From Bacillota bacterium (GTDB lineage Bacteria; Bacillota; Clostridia; Clostridiales; Clostridiaceae), in NCBI GenBank assembly GCA_023427705.1, contig JAEZAL010000052.1, positions 1 to 9,892 of the forward strand: 9,892 bases of DNA, read 5' to 3'. Positions within the stretch are counted from its first letter, which is position 1; each line of letters begins with the position of its first letter. The translations under genes were made by a program, and so were the position numbers. Below, in pieces: positions 1 through 6,079 of this stretch. The notes under the pieces are model-generated. The model was not told the origin of the DNA, searched no databases, and saw nothing but the letters and a program-made list of their open reading frames with translations.

Positions 1-823
1 CCTTTAATCCTTCTTCAGCCATTTCAAAAACACCGATTTCGCTAGTAGTACCAAAACGATTCTTCATAGTTCTAAGCACTCTAAACTCTTCAGTACGTTC
101 CCCTTCAAAATATAGTACTGTATCTACCATATGCTCTAACACTCTTGGTCCTGCAAGTTCTCCTTGCTTTGTAACGTGAGCAACTATAAATAATGGTATA
201 TTTTGATTTTTACCAATTCTCATTATAGCATTAGAACACTCTTTAACTTGTGATACACTTCCTGGGGCTGAAGTAATAGATTCTTTATACACAGTTTGGA
301 TAGAATCTATAATTACAAATACAGGTTTTATTTCATTAATATATGCTTCTATTAAATCTAAATTAGTTTCAGATAAAATATAAAGTCCTTCTGCATTAAC
401 TCCTAACCTGTCTCCTCTAATTTTAATTTGTTCTTCAGATTCCTCTCCTGAAACATATAAAACTTTCCCATAGGCTTTTGAAATAGAATCTGCAGTTTGT
501 AGTAAAAGTGTTGATTTTCCTATTCCAGGGTCTCCTGAAATTAATGTTAATGAACCTCTTACTAATCCACCACCTAAAACTCTATTTAATTCCTTTAGGC
601 CAGTATTATATCTTTCCTTTTCTCCTGATTTTATATCTCTTATGCTCTTTGGCATATTATCTAGTACTCTAATATTATTAACTTTTGATTTAATTTCCTT
701 TTGTGATTCTTTAATTTCTTCAACTAAAGTATTCCATTTATTACAATCTGGACATTTCCCTAACCATTTAGGGGACTCATATCCACATTCTTGACAAACA
801 AATATGGATTTAATCTTTGCCAT
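1..823 (-). CDS. radA: RadA/Sms DNA repair ATPase, N-terminal 274 codons (3' end beyond window)
   Basis: RadA is a RecA-like ATPase and hexameric helicase that processes recombination intermediates and promotes branch migration. The reading frame starts at the ATG at 821-823 and is still open at the window edge, so 274 of about 455 usual residues are present. The zinc finger is visible as C10, C13, C24 and C27. Walker A (GDPGIGKST) lies at about residues 97-105. A Walker-B-like FVIIDS strand follows, and the RadA-specific KNRFG motif is at 254-258. The C-terminal Lon-like domain would lie beyond position 1. The ribosome site (GGTAGGT just upstream of the ATG) is weak. A terminator and a separate promoter isolate it from nagB. 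In Bacillus relatives radA follows clpC directly; here about 5 kb of metabolic and redox genes lie between them. The identification is firm. Confidence 0.97.
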   Translation of the reverse strand, partial: MAKIKSIFVCQECGYESPKWLGKCPDCNKWNTLVEEIKESQKEIKSKVNNIRVLDNMPKSIRDIKSGEKERYNTGLKELNRVLGGGLVRGSLTLISGDPGIGKSTLLLQTADSISKAYGKVLYVSGEESEEQIKIRGDRLGVNAEGLYILSETNLDLIEAYINEIKPVFVIIDSIQTVYKESITSAPGSVSQVKECSNAIMRIGKNQNIPLFIVAHVTKQGELAGPRVLEHMVDTVLYFEGERTEEFRVLRTMKNRFGTTSEIGVFEMAEEGLK

Positions 824-883
824 AAAATTTACCTACCAATTCTATTTATTTTGTATAAAAATATTTATTAAATTACTATAAAT

Positions 884-912
884 ACTATATCATAAGAAAA
901 TATAAAAACCAA
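884..912 (-). promoter_or_regulatory. Probable housekeeping promoter of radA
   Basis: On the minus strand TTGGTT (912-907) is followed by a 17-bp spacer and TATAGT (889-884). This fits a sigma-A promoter with a 5' leader of roughly 55 nt before the radA ATG. It lies just downstream of the nagB terminator, so radA is probably transcribed on its own. In such AT-rich DNA the -10 match alone is weak evidence; the correct spacing raises it. Confidence 0.5.
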
Positions 913-931
913 TTTGTTAAAATAATTTAAT

Positions 932-970
932 AAAAAAAGAACTACAATATTAAAATTATTGTAATTCTTT
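932..970 (-). terminator. Intrinsic terminator of the gntR-nagB operon
   Basis: Arms 936-949 and 957-970 form a 14-bp stem with a 7-nt loop. Read as minus-strand RNA, the single non-Watson-Crick position becomes a G-U wobble, so the stem is continuous. A run of seven T (complement of 932-938) follows. On the plus strand the same position would be an A-C mismatch, which points to a minus-strand terminator. It begins about 20 nt after the nagB stop. Confidence 0.88.
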
Positions 971-990
971 TATAACTTTATACATATTTA

Positions 991-1722
991 TTATTTTTGT
1001 AATAACTTAGCTGCATCTTCATCAATTATAACTGTAACATCTCTATGCATTTGTAACATTGATGCTGGCATTTTTGTGCTTATTTTTCCACTTACCATTT
1101 CTTTCACTGCTTCAGCTTTAGATTCTCCACTTGCTATAACAATTATTTTTCTAGATTTCATAATTCCACCAAGACCCATTGTTAATGCAGTCTTTGGAAC
1201 TTCATCTATTGAATCGAAAAATCTAGCATTTGCTTCTATAGTATCTTGTGTTAAGTTTGTTAAGTGAGTTCCTGAAACTAAGTTTTCATCTGGTTCATTA
1301 AATGCTATATGTCCATTATTTCCAATTCCTAATAATTGAACATCTGTACCACCTAATTCAGCTATCTTATTGTCATAGTTTTTACACTCTTCTTCAATAT
1401 TTTCAGCTAATCCATTTGGAACATAAGTATTCTTCTTATCTATGTTAATATGATTAAATAAATTATCATTCATAAAATATCTGTAGCTTTGAGGATGTTC
1501 TCCACTTAATCCAACATATTCATCTAAATTAACAGTAGTAACTTTAGAGAAGTCAATTTCTCCTTCTTTATTCATTCTTATCAATTCTTTATACATACCT
1601 ATTGGTGATCCACCTGTAGCTAATCCTAAGATAGCACTTGGATTATTTTTCACCACATCTGCCATTTCATTTGCAGCAACCTTACTTAATTCTTCATAAT
1701 TCTTTGCGATTATTAACTTCAT
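991..1722 (-). CDS. nagB: Glucosamine-6-phosphate deaminase
   Basis: This cytosolic aldose-ketose isomerase/deaminase converts glucosamine-6-phosphate to fructose-6-phosphate and ammonia, feeding amino sugars from GlcNAc, chitin, mucin or recycled wall into glycolysis. At 243 residues it matches the short Gram-positive form and lacks the C-terminal extension of the 266-residue allosteric E. coli enzyme. The LATGGSP phosphate loop lies at 34-40. The NLDEYVG motif carries the proton-transfer Asp67, and the GIGNNGHIAFNEP block carries N136, H138 and E143. These correspond at a constant offset to E. coli D72, D141, H143 and E148; Asn at the second position is usual in Bacillus-type enzymes. Its ATG overlaps the gntR stop (ATGA), and a GAGGGG ribosome site lies inside the end of gntR, so translation is probably coupled. 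No nagA deacetylase is adjacent. Confidence 0.97.
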   Translation of the reverse strand: MKLIIAKNYEELSKVAANEMADVVKNNPSAILGLATGGSPIGMYKELIRMNKEGEIDFSKVTTVNLDEYVGLSGEHPQSYRYFMNDNLFNHINIDKKNTYVPNGLAENIEEECKNYDNKIAELGGTDVQLLGIGNNGHIAFNEPDENLVSGTHLTNLTQDTIEANARFFDSIDEVPKTALTMGLGGIMKSRKIIVIASGESKAEAVKEMVSGKISTKMPASMLQMHRDVTVIIDEDAAKLLQK

Positions 1723-2441
1723 CGTATTTTCCCCTCTCTTCGTGATATATTAACTTCTAAAATAAACTTATCTGACCTATATATGGCCTCTTCTAAAAAG
1801 ATTAATTTATTATTAGAATCATAAGTTTTACTAATAATTTTTAACATTGGTACTTGATCAGTAACATTAAATATTTCTTTTAATTCATTATTCATAATGA
1901 CTGAAACAATTGAGGATTGAGAATAATCTACTTTATAACCGAAATTCTCTAATATTTTAAATAAAGATCCCTCTAGCATATCTTCATCTATATATCCACA
2001 ATAATCTACTGGTATATAAACTTTCTCTATAGCAACACACTCATCATCCACTATACGTTTTCTAGTAATCTTATATAATTCATCTAAAGAAAAAATATCT
2101 GTAAGATCTTCTGGTGTAGCTATTTTTTTAAATTCAACTATTTCAGATCTTAATTTTTTTCCCATTTGTTTTACTATTTCACTAAAACTCATCATATCTT
2201 TTTGTTTGAATGTTTGCTCACACACAAAAGTTCCTTTTCCTTTAATTCTAAGAAGTACTCCCTCTTGTACAAGTTCACCAATAGCTTGCCTTATTGTCAT
2301 TCTACTAACTCCGTATATTTCACAAAGTTCTCTTTCACTTGATATACATTCTCCTGGTTTCCATACTCCTTCAGAAATCTTAAATATTAAATCATTCTTT
2401 AGTTGATAATACACAGGAATTGGGCTACTTTTATCTATCAT
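1719..2441 (-). CDS. GntR/HutC-family repressor with UTRA domain, probable NagR-type amino-sugar regulator
   Basis: This is a 240-residue transcription factor. Residues about 8-75 form a GntR winged helix-turn-helix, with the signature ISSERELCEIYGVSRMTIRQ and a wing ending RIKGKGTFV. Residues about 90-230 fit a UTRA effector-binding domain, which in NagR (YvoA) and DasR binds GlcNAc-6-P or GlcN-6-P. It is the first gene of an operon with nagB, joined by a 4-nt stop/start overlap. The start at 2441 has a strong AGGAGG ribosome site. A dre-like palindrome on its own -35 element suggests autorepression released by amino-sugar phosphate. The assignment to the NagR subgroup rests on this operator and on nagB linkage; other UTRA regulators have similar sequences, so I leave the symbol empty. 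Confidence 0.88.
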   Translation of the reverse strand: MIDKSSPIPVYYQLKNDLIFKISEGVWKPGECISSERELCEIYGVSRMTIRQAIGELVQEGVLLRIKGKGTFVCEQTFKQKDMMSFSEIVKQMGKKLRSEIVEFKKIATPEDLTDIFSLDELYKITRKRIVDDECVAIEKVYIPVDYCGYIDEDMLEGSLFKILENFGYKVDYSQSSIVSVIMNNELKEIFNVTDQVPMLKIISKTYDSNNKLIFLEEAIYRSDKFILEVNISRREGKIR

Positions 2442-2460
2442 AGTTAATCCTCCTAAAAAT

Positions 2461-2489
2461 ATTATATTAAAAATAGTTATAGATGTCTA
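2461..2489 (-). promoter_or_regulatory. Promoter of the gntR-nagB operon
   Basis: On the minus strand TAGACA (2489-2484; 5 of 6 to the -35 consensus) and a perfect TATAAT (2466-2461) are separated by exactly 17 bp. The strong AGGAGG of gntR follows after a short leader. The -35 hexamer is embedded in the dre-like operator at 2483-2496, so repressor binding would block polymerase. Confidence 0.78.
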
Positions 2490-2496
2490 GACCAGT
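2483..2496. promoter_or_regulatory. dre-like operator for NagR/DasR-type GntR repressor
   Basis: The sequence ATGTCTAGACCAGT has a perfect 8-bp core palindrome (GTCTAGAC, 2485-2492). It matches 10 of 12 bases of the NagR/DasR element TGGTCTAGACCA as I recall it. The right half is perfect and the left half carries two changes. It sits in the intergenic region upstream of gntR and covers the -35 hexamer of the gntR-nagB promoter. It may also influence the divergent small ORF, whose start is about 80 bp away. Confidence 0.7.
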
Positions 2497-2578
2497 TGCT
2501 TAATTTATTAACTTAATCCGTTATAAATAATAAATTTTTGGAAAAAATAATATCACAAGTATAAAAGGAGATGATTTA

Positions 2579-2740
2579 ATGGTTAACAAAACTTATTTTT
2601 CAAATATCCCATCTAGAAATATACTACAAGAAGATAAACCCAAAAATTTATCTGAAAACTTATTATTTAATTATAAAGATACATCATTAGATAACATGAT
2701 CCTTAATTCTAATTTAGATAATCAAAATCAAATTAAATAA
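2579..2740 (+). CDS. Unrecognised 53-residue protein, hydrophilic and Asn-rich
   Basis: I do not recognise this ORF. It begins MVNKTYFSNIP and ends NQNQIK before TAA. A good ribosome site (AAAAGGAG, 2563-2570) lies 8 nt before the ATG, which is the main reason to call it. The product is rich in Asn, Leu, Lys and Ser, and it has no cysteine, transmembrane segment or signal peptide, so a small cytosolic protein is likely. It is transcribed divergently from gntR and lies upstream of a glutaredoxin gene on the same strand, 140 nt away. There is no convincing terminator between the two and no strong sigma-A promoter in front of it. Chance ORFs of this size occur in AT-rich DNA, so its reality depends on the ribosome site and on conservation that I cannot test. 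Confidence 0.5.
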   Translation: MVNKTYFSNIPSRNILQEDKPKNLSENLLFNYKDTSLDNMILNSNLDNQNQIK

Positions 2741-2799
2741 TTTATAGTCACATTATATATTACCACATTCTTTATTTTTAATAAAATATACTATAAATA

Positions 2800-2828
2800 T
2801 TGAAATTACTTATAAAATAGTGTAAACT
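2800..2828 (+). promoter_or_regulatory. Possible promoter of the CPWC glutaredoxin gene
   Basis: TTGAAA (2800-2805), a 17-bp spacer and TAAACT (2823-2828) could form a sigma-A promoter. The -10 matches only 4 of 6 positions in an AT-rich background, so the call is tentative. Transcription from here would place the inverted repeat at 2844-2865 in the leader RNA. Confidence 0.3.
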
Positions 2829-2843
2829 TTATGTTAAATAATA

Positions 2844-2865
2844 TTAATTATCAATAGATAATTAA
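2844..2865. repeat. Perfect 9-bp inverted repeat abutting the glutaredoxin ribosome site
   Basis: TTAATTATC (2844-2852), a 4-nt spacer AATA and GATAATTAA (2857-2865) form a perfect hairpin or dyad. The AAGGAGG ribosome site follows immediately. It may be a repressor operator or a leader hairpin limiting translation. It lacks a following T-run, so it is not a terminator. Confidence 0.45.
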
Positions 2866-2880
2866 AAGGAGGATTAACAA

Positions 2881-3108
2881 ATGGTTAAAGTTTATAGTAC
2901 AAATTCTTGCCCATGGTGCGTTAAAGCTAAAAATTACTTAAAATCAGTAGGTGTATCATTTGAAGAATTAAATGTACAAGAAGATATGGTTGCTAGAGAT
3001 GAAATGATAAATAAATCAAAACAAATGGGAGTTCCTGTTTTAGATATTAATGGTACTGTTATAGTTGGTTTTGATAAAAATGCTATAGATAAAGCATTAA
3101 ACAAATAA
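2881..3108 (+). CDS. YruB-family glutaredoxin-like protein (CPWC)
   Basis: This 75-residue single-domain thioredoxin-fold redox protein belongs to the short clostridial YruB type, related to NrdH and glutaredoxin. The active-site CPWC is C10-C13, the substrate-binding cis-Pro loop is GVPVLD (P52), and the family tail IVGFDKNAID follows. The ATG has a strong AAGGAGG site. Proteins of this type can shuttle electrons from a TrxR-like flavoprotein to peroxiredoxins or other disulfide targets in the cytosol. It aligns without gaps through the cis-Pro with the second glutaredoxin at 4671-4895 but is transcribed separately and has Trp instead of Gly between the cysteines. It converges on gapN across a shared terminator. 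Family is clear; the target is not known. Confidence 0.92.
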   Translation: MVKVYSTNSCPWCVKAKNYLKSVGVSFEELNVQEDMVARDEMINKSKQMGVPVLDINGTVIVGFDKNAIDKALNK

Positions 3109-3138
3109 AGAATATAAAATTTATGTTTTACAACATAT

Positions 3139-3173
3139 AAAAAAAGAAGTAGTTTAATCACTACTTCTTTTTT
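3139..3173. terminator. Bidirectional intrinsic terminator between the CPWC glutaredoxin and gapN
   Basis: Arms 3140-3153 and 3160-3173 pair perfectly over 14 bp (core GAAGTAGT/ACTACTTC) around a 6-nt loop. A and T tracts lie on the two sides, so a U-run follows the stem in both directions. It sits between the convergent stops at 3108 and 3201 and serves both transcripts. Confidence 0.92.
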
Positions 3174-3200
3174 ACTATATAAAAGCACTTTATATAATAA

Positions 3201-4658
3201 TTATTTTCCTATATTAATAACAGTTGCTTTTGGTCTTGACATAGCCTCTATTGAATATCTTATACCTTGAGTTCCAATTCCTGATGCCTTTACACCTAAG
3301 AATGGGAAATGGTCTGGTCCTCTTTCAGTTTTATTATTTACTTGAACTGTACCAACTTCTAATTTATCTGCTACATAGAAAGCTTCATTAATATTTTCAG
3401 TAAATACTGATGATTGTAATCCATATTCTGATTTATTAGCTATTTCTATTGCTTCATCTTTGTCTTTAACTCTTATTATAGGTAGTACTGGGCCAAATGG
3501 CTCTTCCCAAGCTAATCTCATATCTGTTGTTACATAATCAAATAACGTTGGATAAATTAAGTTTTCTTCTCTCTTACCTCCAACTAATAGGTGAGCTCCC
3601 TTTTCTCTGGCCTCATCAATAAGTTCCCAAACAAAGTCTGCTGACTTATTATCTATTAAAGGAACTACTTCTGCTCCATCAAGTGGATTTCCAACTTTTA
3701 ATTTTTCAACCTTTTCTTTAACTTTTTCAACTAGCTTATCTGCAACTTCTTCTACAACTAAAATTCTTTTAACAGCTGTACATCTTTGTCCTGAGTATGA
3801 ATATGCCCCAGAAACAATATTAGAAGCTGCTAAATCTAAATCTGCATCTTTTAGTACAATAGCTGCATCCTTTCCACCAAGTTCCATTAATAATGGTACC
3901 ATGCTAGTTATTTTTGAAATTCTAGTTCCTACTTCAGTACTTCCAGTAAAGTTTATAAAGTCTATTGAAGGATGAGTTACTATATAATCACCTATTTCAC
4001 TACCTCTTCCTGTAATAGTATTTAATACTCCAGCTGGAACTCCTGCCTGTTCAAATATTTTAGCTAAATATAATCCACAAAGGCTTCCTTGAGTAGCTGG
4101 TTTTAATACTACTGAATTACCAGCAATTAAAGCTGGAGCAATTTTTGAAGATGCTAAGTTTACCGGATAGTTAAAAGGAGAAATAGCTAAAACTACACCT
4201 AATGGTTCTCTAGTAACTAGAGATATTTTATTTTTCTTAAATCCAGGAAAACTATCTCCAGGAATACTTTCTCCTGATAGATTTTTAGCTGTATCAGCTG
4301 TAAATCTAATATAATCTGCTGATCTTAAAATTTCTGATTCACATGACTTTTTATCTTTTCCTATTTCTCTCATCATTATATCTGACATTTCATCAGCATT
4401 TTCAATTAATAAATCAGCAGCTTTATATAATATTTCTGCTCTTTTATTTACCGGAACATTTTTCCAAGATTTTTGAGCTTCCTTTGCATTACTTATTGCA
4501 AAATCAACTTCTTCTCTTGTCATAGCTGGAACTTTACCAACTACACAATTTCCAATTGGCGAATAAATTTCTATAAATTTATTACTATCACTAGTTATCC
4601 ATTTACCGTCTACTAAATTCTTAAATGTTAACTCTTCACCTCTTATACAATTAAACAT
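3201..4658 (-). CDS. gapN: Non-phosphorylating NADP-dependent glyceraldehyde-3-phosphate dehydrogenase
   Basis: GapN oxidises glyceraldehyde-3-phosphate irreversibly to 3-phosphoglycerate while reducing NADP+. It bypasses the ATP-yielding GAPDH/PGK steps and supplies NADPH. This 485-residue protein has the full aldehyde dehydrogenase fold. N163 (SPFNYP), general base E259 (MELGGK) and catalytic C293 (GQRCTAVKR) match Streptococcus mutans GapN N154, E250 and C284 at a constant offset of 9. At the same offset R112, R292 and R446 match its substrate-phosphate arginines R103, R283 and R437, as I recall that numbering. This favours GapN over other aldehyde dehydrogenases. The start at 4658 has a GAGGGGG site that overlaps the stop region of the upstream glutaredoxin, 12 nt away, placing it third in the trxB operon. 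A terminator follows. Confidence 0.93.
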   Translation of the reverse strand: MFNCIRGEELTFKNLVDGKWITSDSNKFIEIYSPIGNCVVGKVPAMTREEVDFAISNAKEAQKSWKNVPVNKRAEILYKAADLLIENADEMSDIMMREIGKDKKSCESEILRSADYIRFTADTAKNLSGESIPGDSFPGFKKNKISLVTREPLGVVLAISPFNYPVNLASSKIAPALIAGNSVVLKPATQGSLCGLYLAKIFEQAGVPAGVLNTITGRGSEIGDYIVTHPSIDFINFTGSTEVGTRISKITSMVPLLMELGGKDAAIVLKDADLDLAASNIVSGAYSYSGQRCTAVKRILVVEEVADKLVEKVKEKVEKLKVGNPLDGAEVVPLIDNKSADFVWELIDEAREKGAHLLVGGKREENLIYPTLFDYVTTDMRLAWEEPFGPVLPIIRVKDKDEAIEIANKSEYGLQSSVFTENINEAFYVADKLEVGTVQVNNKTERGPDHFPFLGVKASGIGTQGIRYSIEAMSRPKATVINIGK

Positions 4659-4670
4659 TTTATCCCCCTC

Positions 4671-4895
4671 TTACTTCTTTGCTAACTCTATTTTATTTTT
4701 ATCAAACCCAACTATAATTTCTCCATTTATATCAATTACAGGAACAGTTCTTTGACCTGATACCTTAAATACTTCTTCTCTATCTTCATGTTTATCAGCT
4801 ACGTTAATTTCTTCGTATTCCCAACCTTTCATATCAAAGAATTTTTTAGCCTTTATACATCCTGGGCACCATGAAGTTGAATAAATTTTTATCAT
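4671..4895 (-). CDS. YruB-family glutaredoxin-like protein (CPGC), partner of the adjacent TrxR
   Basis: This 74-residue thioredoxin-fold protein has active site CPGC (C10-C13), cis-Pro loop TVPVID (P52) and the YruB-type tail IVGFDKNKIE. It lies between trxB (42 nt upstream) and gapN (12 nt downstream) with its own AAGGAGCG ribosome site, so the three genes form an operon. The pairing of a TrxR-like flavoprotein with a small glutaredoxin homologue matches the C. pasteurianum Cp34/Cp9 pair, which reduces an AhpC-type peroxiredoxin. By that analogy this protein is the direct electron acceptor of the flavoprotein. It differs from its neighbour paralogue at 2881-3108 in the dipeptide between the cysteines, which should change redox potential. 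No peroxiredoxin gene is in the window. Confidence 0.92.
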   Translation of the reverse strand: MIKIYSTSWCPGCIKAKKFFDMKGWEYEEINVADKHEDREEVFKVSGQRTVPVIDINGEIIVGFDKNKIELAKK

Positions 4896-4937
4896 AAATA
4901 TCGCTCCTTACTACGTTTTTTATTATTTCTATAATTA

Positions 4938-5882
4938 TTATTTTCTATTTTTCTTTTTTTCAACTATAACTTTTTCTGCTTCTAATGCTGCTATAGTTCC
5001 ATCAGCAACTGCTGTTGTAATTTGTCTATATTCTTTTTCTCTTACATCTCCAGCTGCAAACACACCATTAACATTTGTTCTAGTACGTTCATCAGCTTTT
5101 ATATATCCACCTGACGTTAATTCAATATATTCTTTAAAGTGAGCTGTCTTTGGTTCAGTTCCAATGAATCCAAATATAGCATCCATTTCCATTTCTTTTT
5201 CTGATCCATCCTTTGTATTCTTTATTATAGCTTTTTGTACAAAGTTTTCTCCCTCAACATTAACTAAATCTTCATTAAATAATACTTCTATCTTAGGGTG
5301 ATTCATAACTTCTTCAATAGTAGCTTTTTCACCTTTAAAATAATCATATCTTCTTATCATATATACCTTAGTAGCAAACTTAGTTAAAAATAACGCCTCT
5401 TCTAATGCAGAGTTACCACCGCCAACTACTCCTATTATTTTTCCTTCATACATTGCGCCGTCACATACTGCACAGTAATGTATTCCCTTACCAGAGAACT
5501 TTTCTTCATTTTCTATAGGTAATTTTCTTGGAACTGCTCCAGTTGCTATAATTACTGTATCTGTCTTATATATATAATTATTAGTTTCGATAATCTTTTC
5601 ATCGCCACTAAAATCTACTCTTTCAACCATATCAAACTCATCAATTTCTGCTCCAAGCTCTTCTGCTTGTTGTTGCATTAAATCTGCAAGTTCAGATCCT
5701 GAAACTTTTTTAAAACCAGGATAGTTTTCAATTGTATAACTATTTCTTACTTGACCACCTAGTATTTGGTCTTCTAATAAAAGCATATCTAGCTTCGCTC
5801 TTGTAGCATATATAGCAGCAGTTAACCCAGCAGGTCCTCCACCGATTATTATCAATTCTTTATGTTTGATTTCTTTACTCAT
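4938..5882 (-). CDS. trxB: Thioredoxin reductase-like FAD disulfide reductase (Cp34 type)
   Basis: This 314-residue flavoprotein passes reducing equivalents from a pyridine nucleotide through FAD and a redox disulfide to a small thioredoxin-fold partner. The FAD site GGGPAG is at 14-19 and the second FAD motif (GVFAAGDV) is near 273-280. The redox CAVC is C137/C140. The nucleotide-binding GGGNSALEEA starts at 154. The segment aligned without gaps to the HRRxxxR motif of E. coli TrxR reads RRYDYFK (177-183), so one arginine is Tyr179 and another is Lys183. That weakens the expected contact with the NADPH 2'-phosphate and suggests NADH use, as reported for C. pasteurianum Cp34. The strong ribosome site AGGAGG supports the start. 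It is the first gene of the trxB-glutaredoxin-gapN operon, behind a GC-rich operator-like palindrome. The family is certain; the cofactor preference is inferred. Confidence 0.94.
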   Translation of the reverse strand: MSKEIKHKELIIIGGGPAGLTAAIYATRAKLDMLLLEDQILGGQVRNSYTIENYPGFKKVSGSELADLMQQQAEELGAEIDEFDMVERVDFSGDEKIIETNNYIYKTDTVIIATGAVPRKLPIENEEKFSGKGIHYCAVCDGAMYEGKIIGVVGGGNSALEEALFLTKFATKVYMIRRYDYFKGEKATIEEVMNHPKIEVLFNEDLVNVEGENFVQKAIIKNTKDGSEKEMEMDAIFGFIGTEPKTAHFKEYIELTSGGYIKADERTRTNVNGVFAAGDVREKEYRQITTAVADGTIAALEAEKVIVEKKKNRK

Positions 5883-5894
5883 TCTCTTTCCTCC

Positions 5895-5909
5895 TACCCC
5901 CTAGGGGTA
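5895..5909. promoter_or_regulatory. GC-rich pseudo-palindrome resembling a CsoR/CstR-family operator
   Basis: TACCCCCTAGGGGTA contains a perfect 10-bp palindrome CCCCTAGGGG (5898-5907) flanked by TAC and TA. This is the G/C-tract layout typical of operators for CsoR-family sensors of Cu(I), persulfide or formaldehyde. In a region otherwise dominated by A and T it stands out. It lies just downstream of the predicted trxB start point and touches the AGGAGG ribosome site, a position suited to repression. No CsoR-type regulator gene is in the window. Confidence 0.5.
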
Positions 5910-5923
5910 TATTCTTTATACTA

Positions 5924-5952
5924 ATTATATGCCTATAAATATCAAAATGCAA
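5924..5952 (-). promoter_or_regulatory. Probable promoter of the trxB-glutaredoxin-gapN operon
   Basis: On the minus strand a perfect TATAAT (5929-5924) is preceded at 17 bp by TTGCAT (5952-5947), a poor -35 with only TTG in common. A start near 5917 would put the GC-rich palindrome at about +8 to +22. The weak -35 leaves room for an activator or for modest basal expression. Confidence 0.5.
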
Positions 5953-6039
5953 CTATTTCTAACTAATAATTTTTATTAATTCCATCTTTTTTACCTGTTT
6001 TTTATTATAAACTACTAATAATTTACCAATATACTAAAT

Positions 6040-6074
6040 AAAAAAAGAAGACTTTCTAATAGAAAACCTTCTTT
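6040..6074 (-). terminator. Intrinsic terminator of the ctsR-clpC operon
   Basis: Arms 6044-6056 and 6062-6074 close around a 5-nt loop. In minus-strand RNA two G-U wobbles make the stem continuous; on the plus strand the same positions are A-C mismatches. Seven T follow on the minus strand (complement of 6040-6046). It lies 5 nt after the clpC stop, and the wobble asymmetry supports use in the minus direction only. Confidence 0.9.
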
Positions 6075-6079
6075 ACTTC

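Noticed and set aside
841..930. Riboswitch or attenuator in the radA leader
   Set aside because: The stretch is almost pure A/T without a GC-containing stem; only a promoter is supportable.
2844..2865. Fur or PerR box upstream of the CPWC glutaredoxin
   Set aside because: Fur boxes place GATAAT before ATTATC with a 1-nt gap; here the half-sites are in the opposite order with a 4-nt spacer.
1076..4525. Other short opposite-strand frames at 1076-1267, 2206-2406, 2934-3188 and 4343-4525
   Set aside because: Each lies mainly antisense to a well-identified gene (nagB, gntR, the CPWC glutaredoxin, gapN) and shows no family resemblance.
4938..5882. Ferredoxin-dependent (pyridine nucleotide-independent) thioredoxin reductase of the FFTR type
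   Set aside because: Those enzymes lose the nucleotide-binding motif, whereas GGGNSALEEA is intact here, so a pyridine nucleotide donor is more likely.
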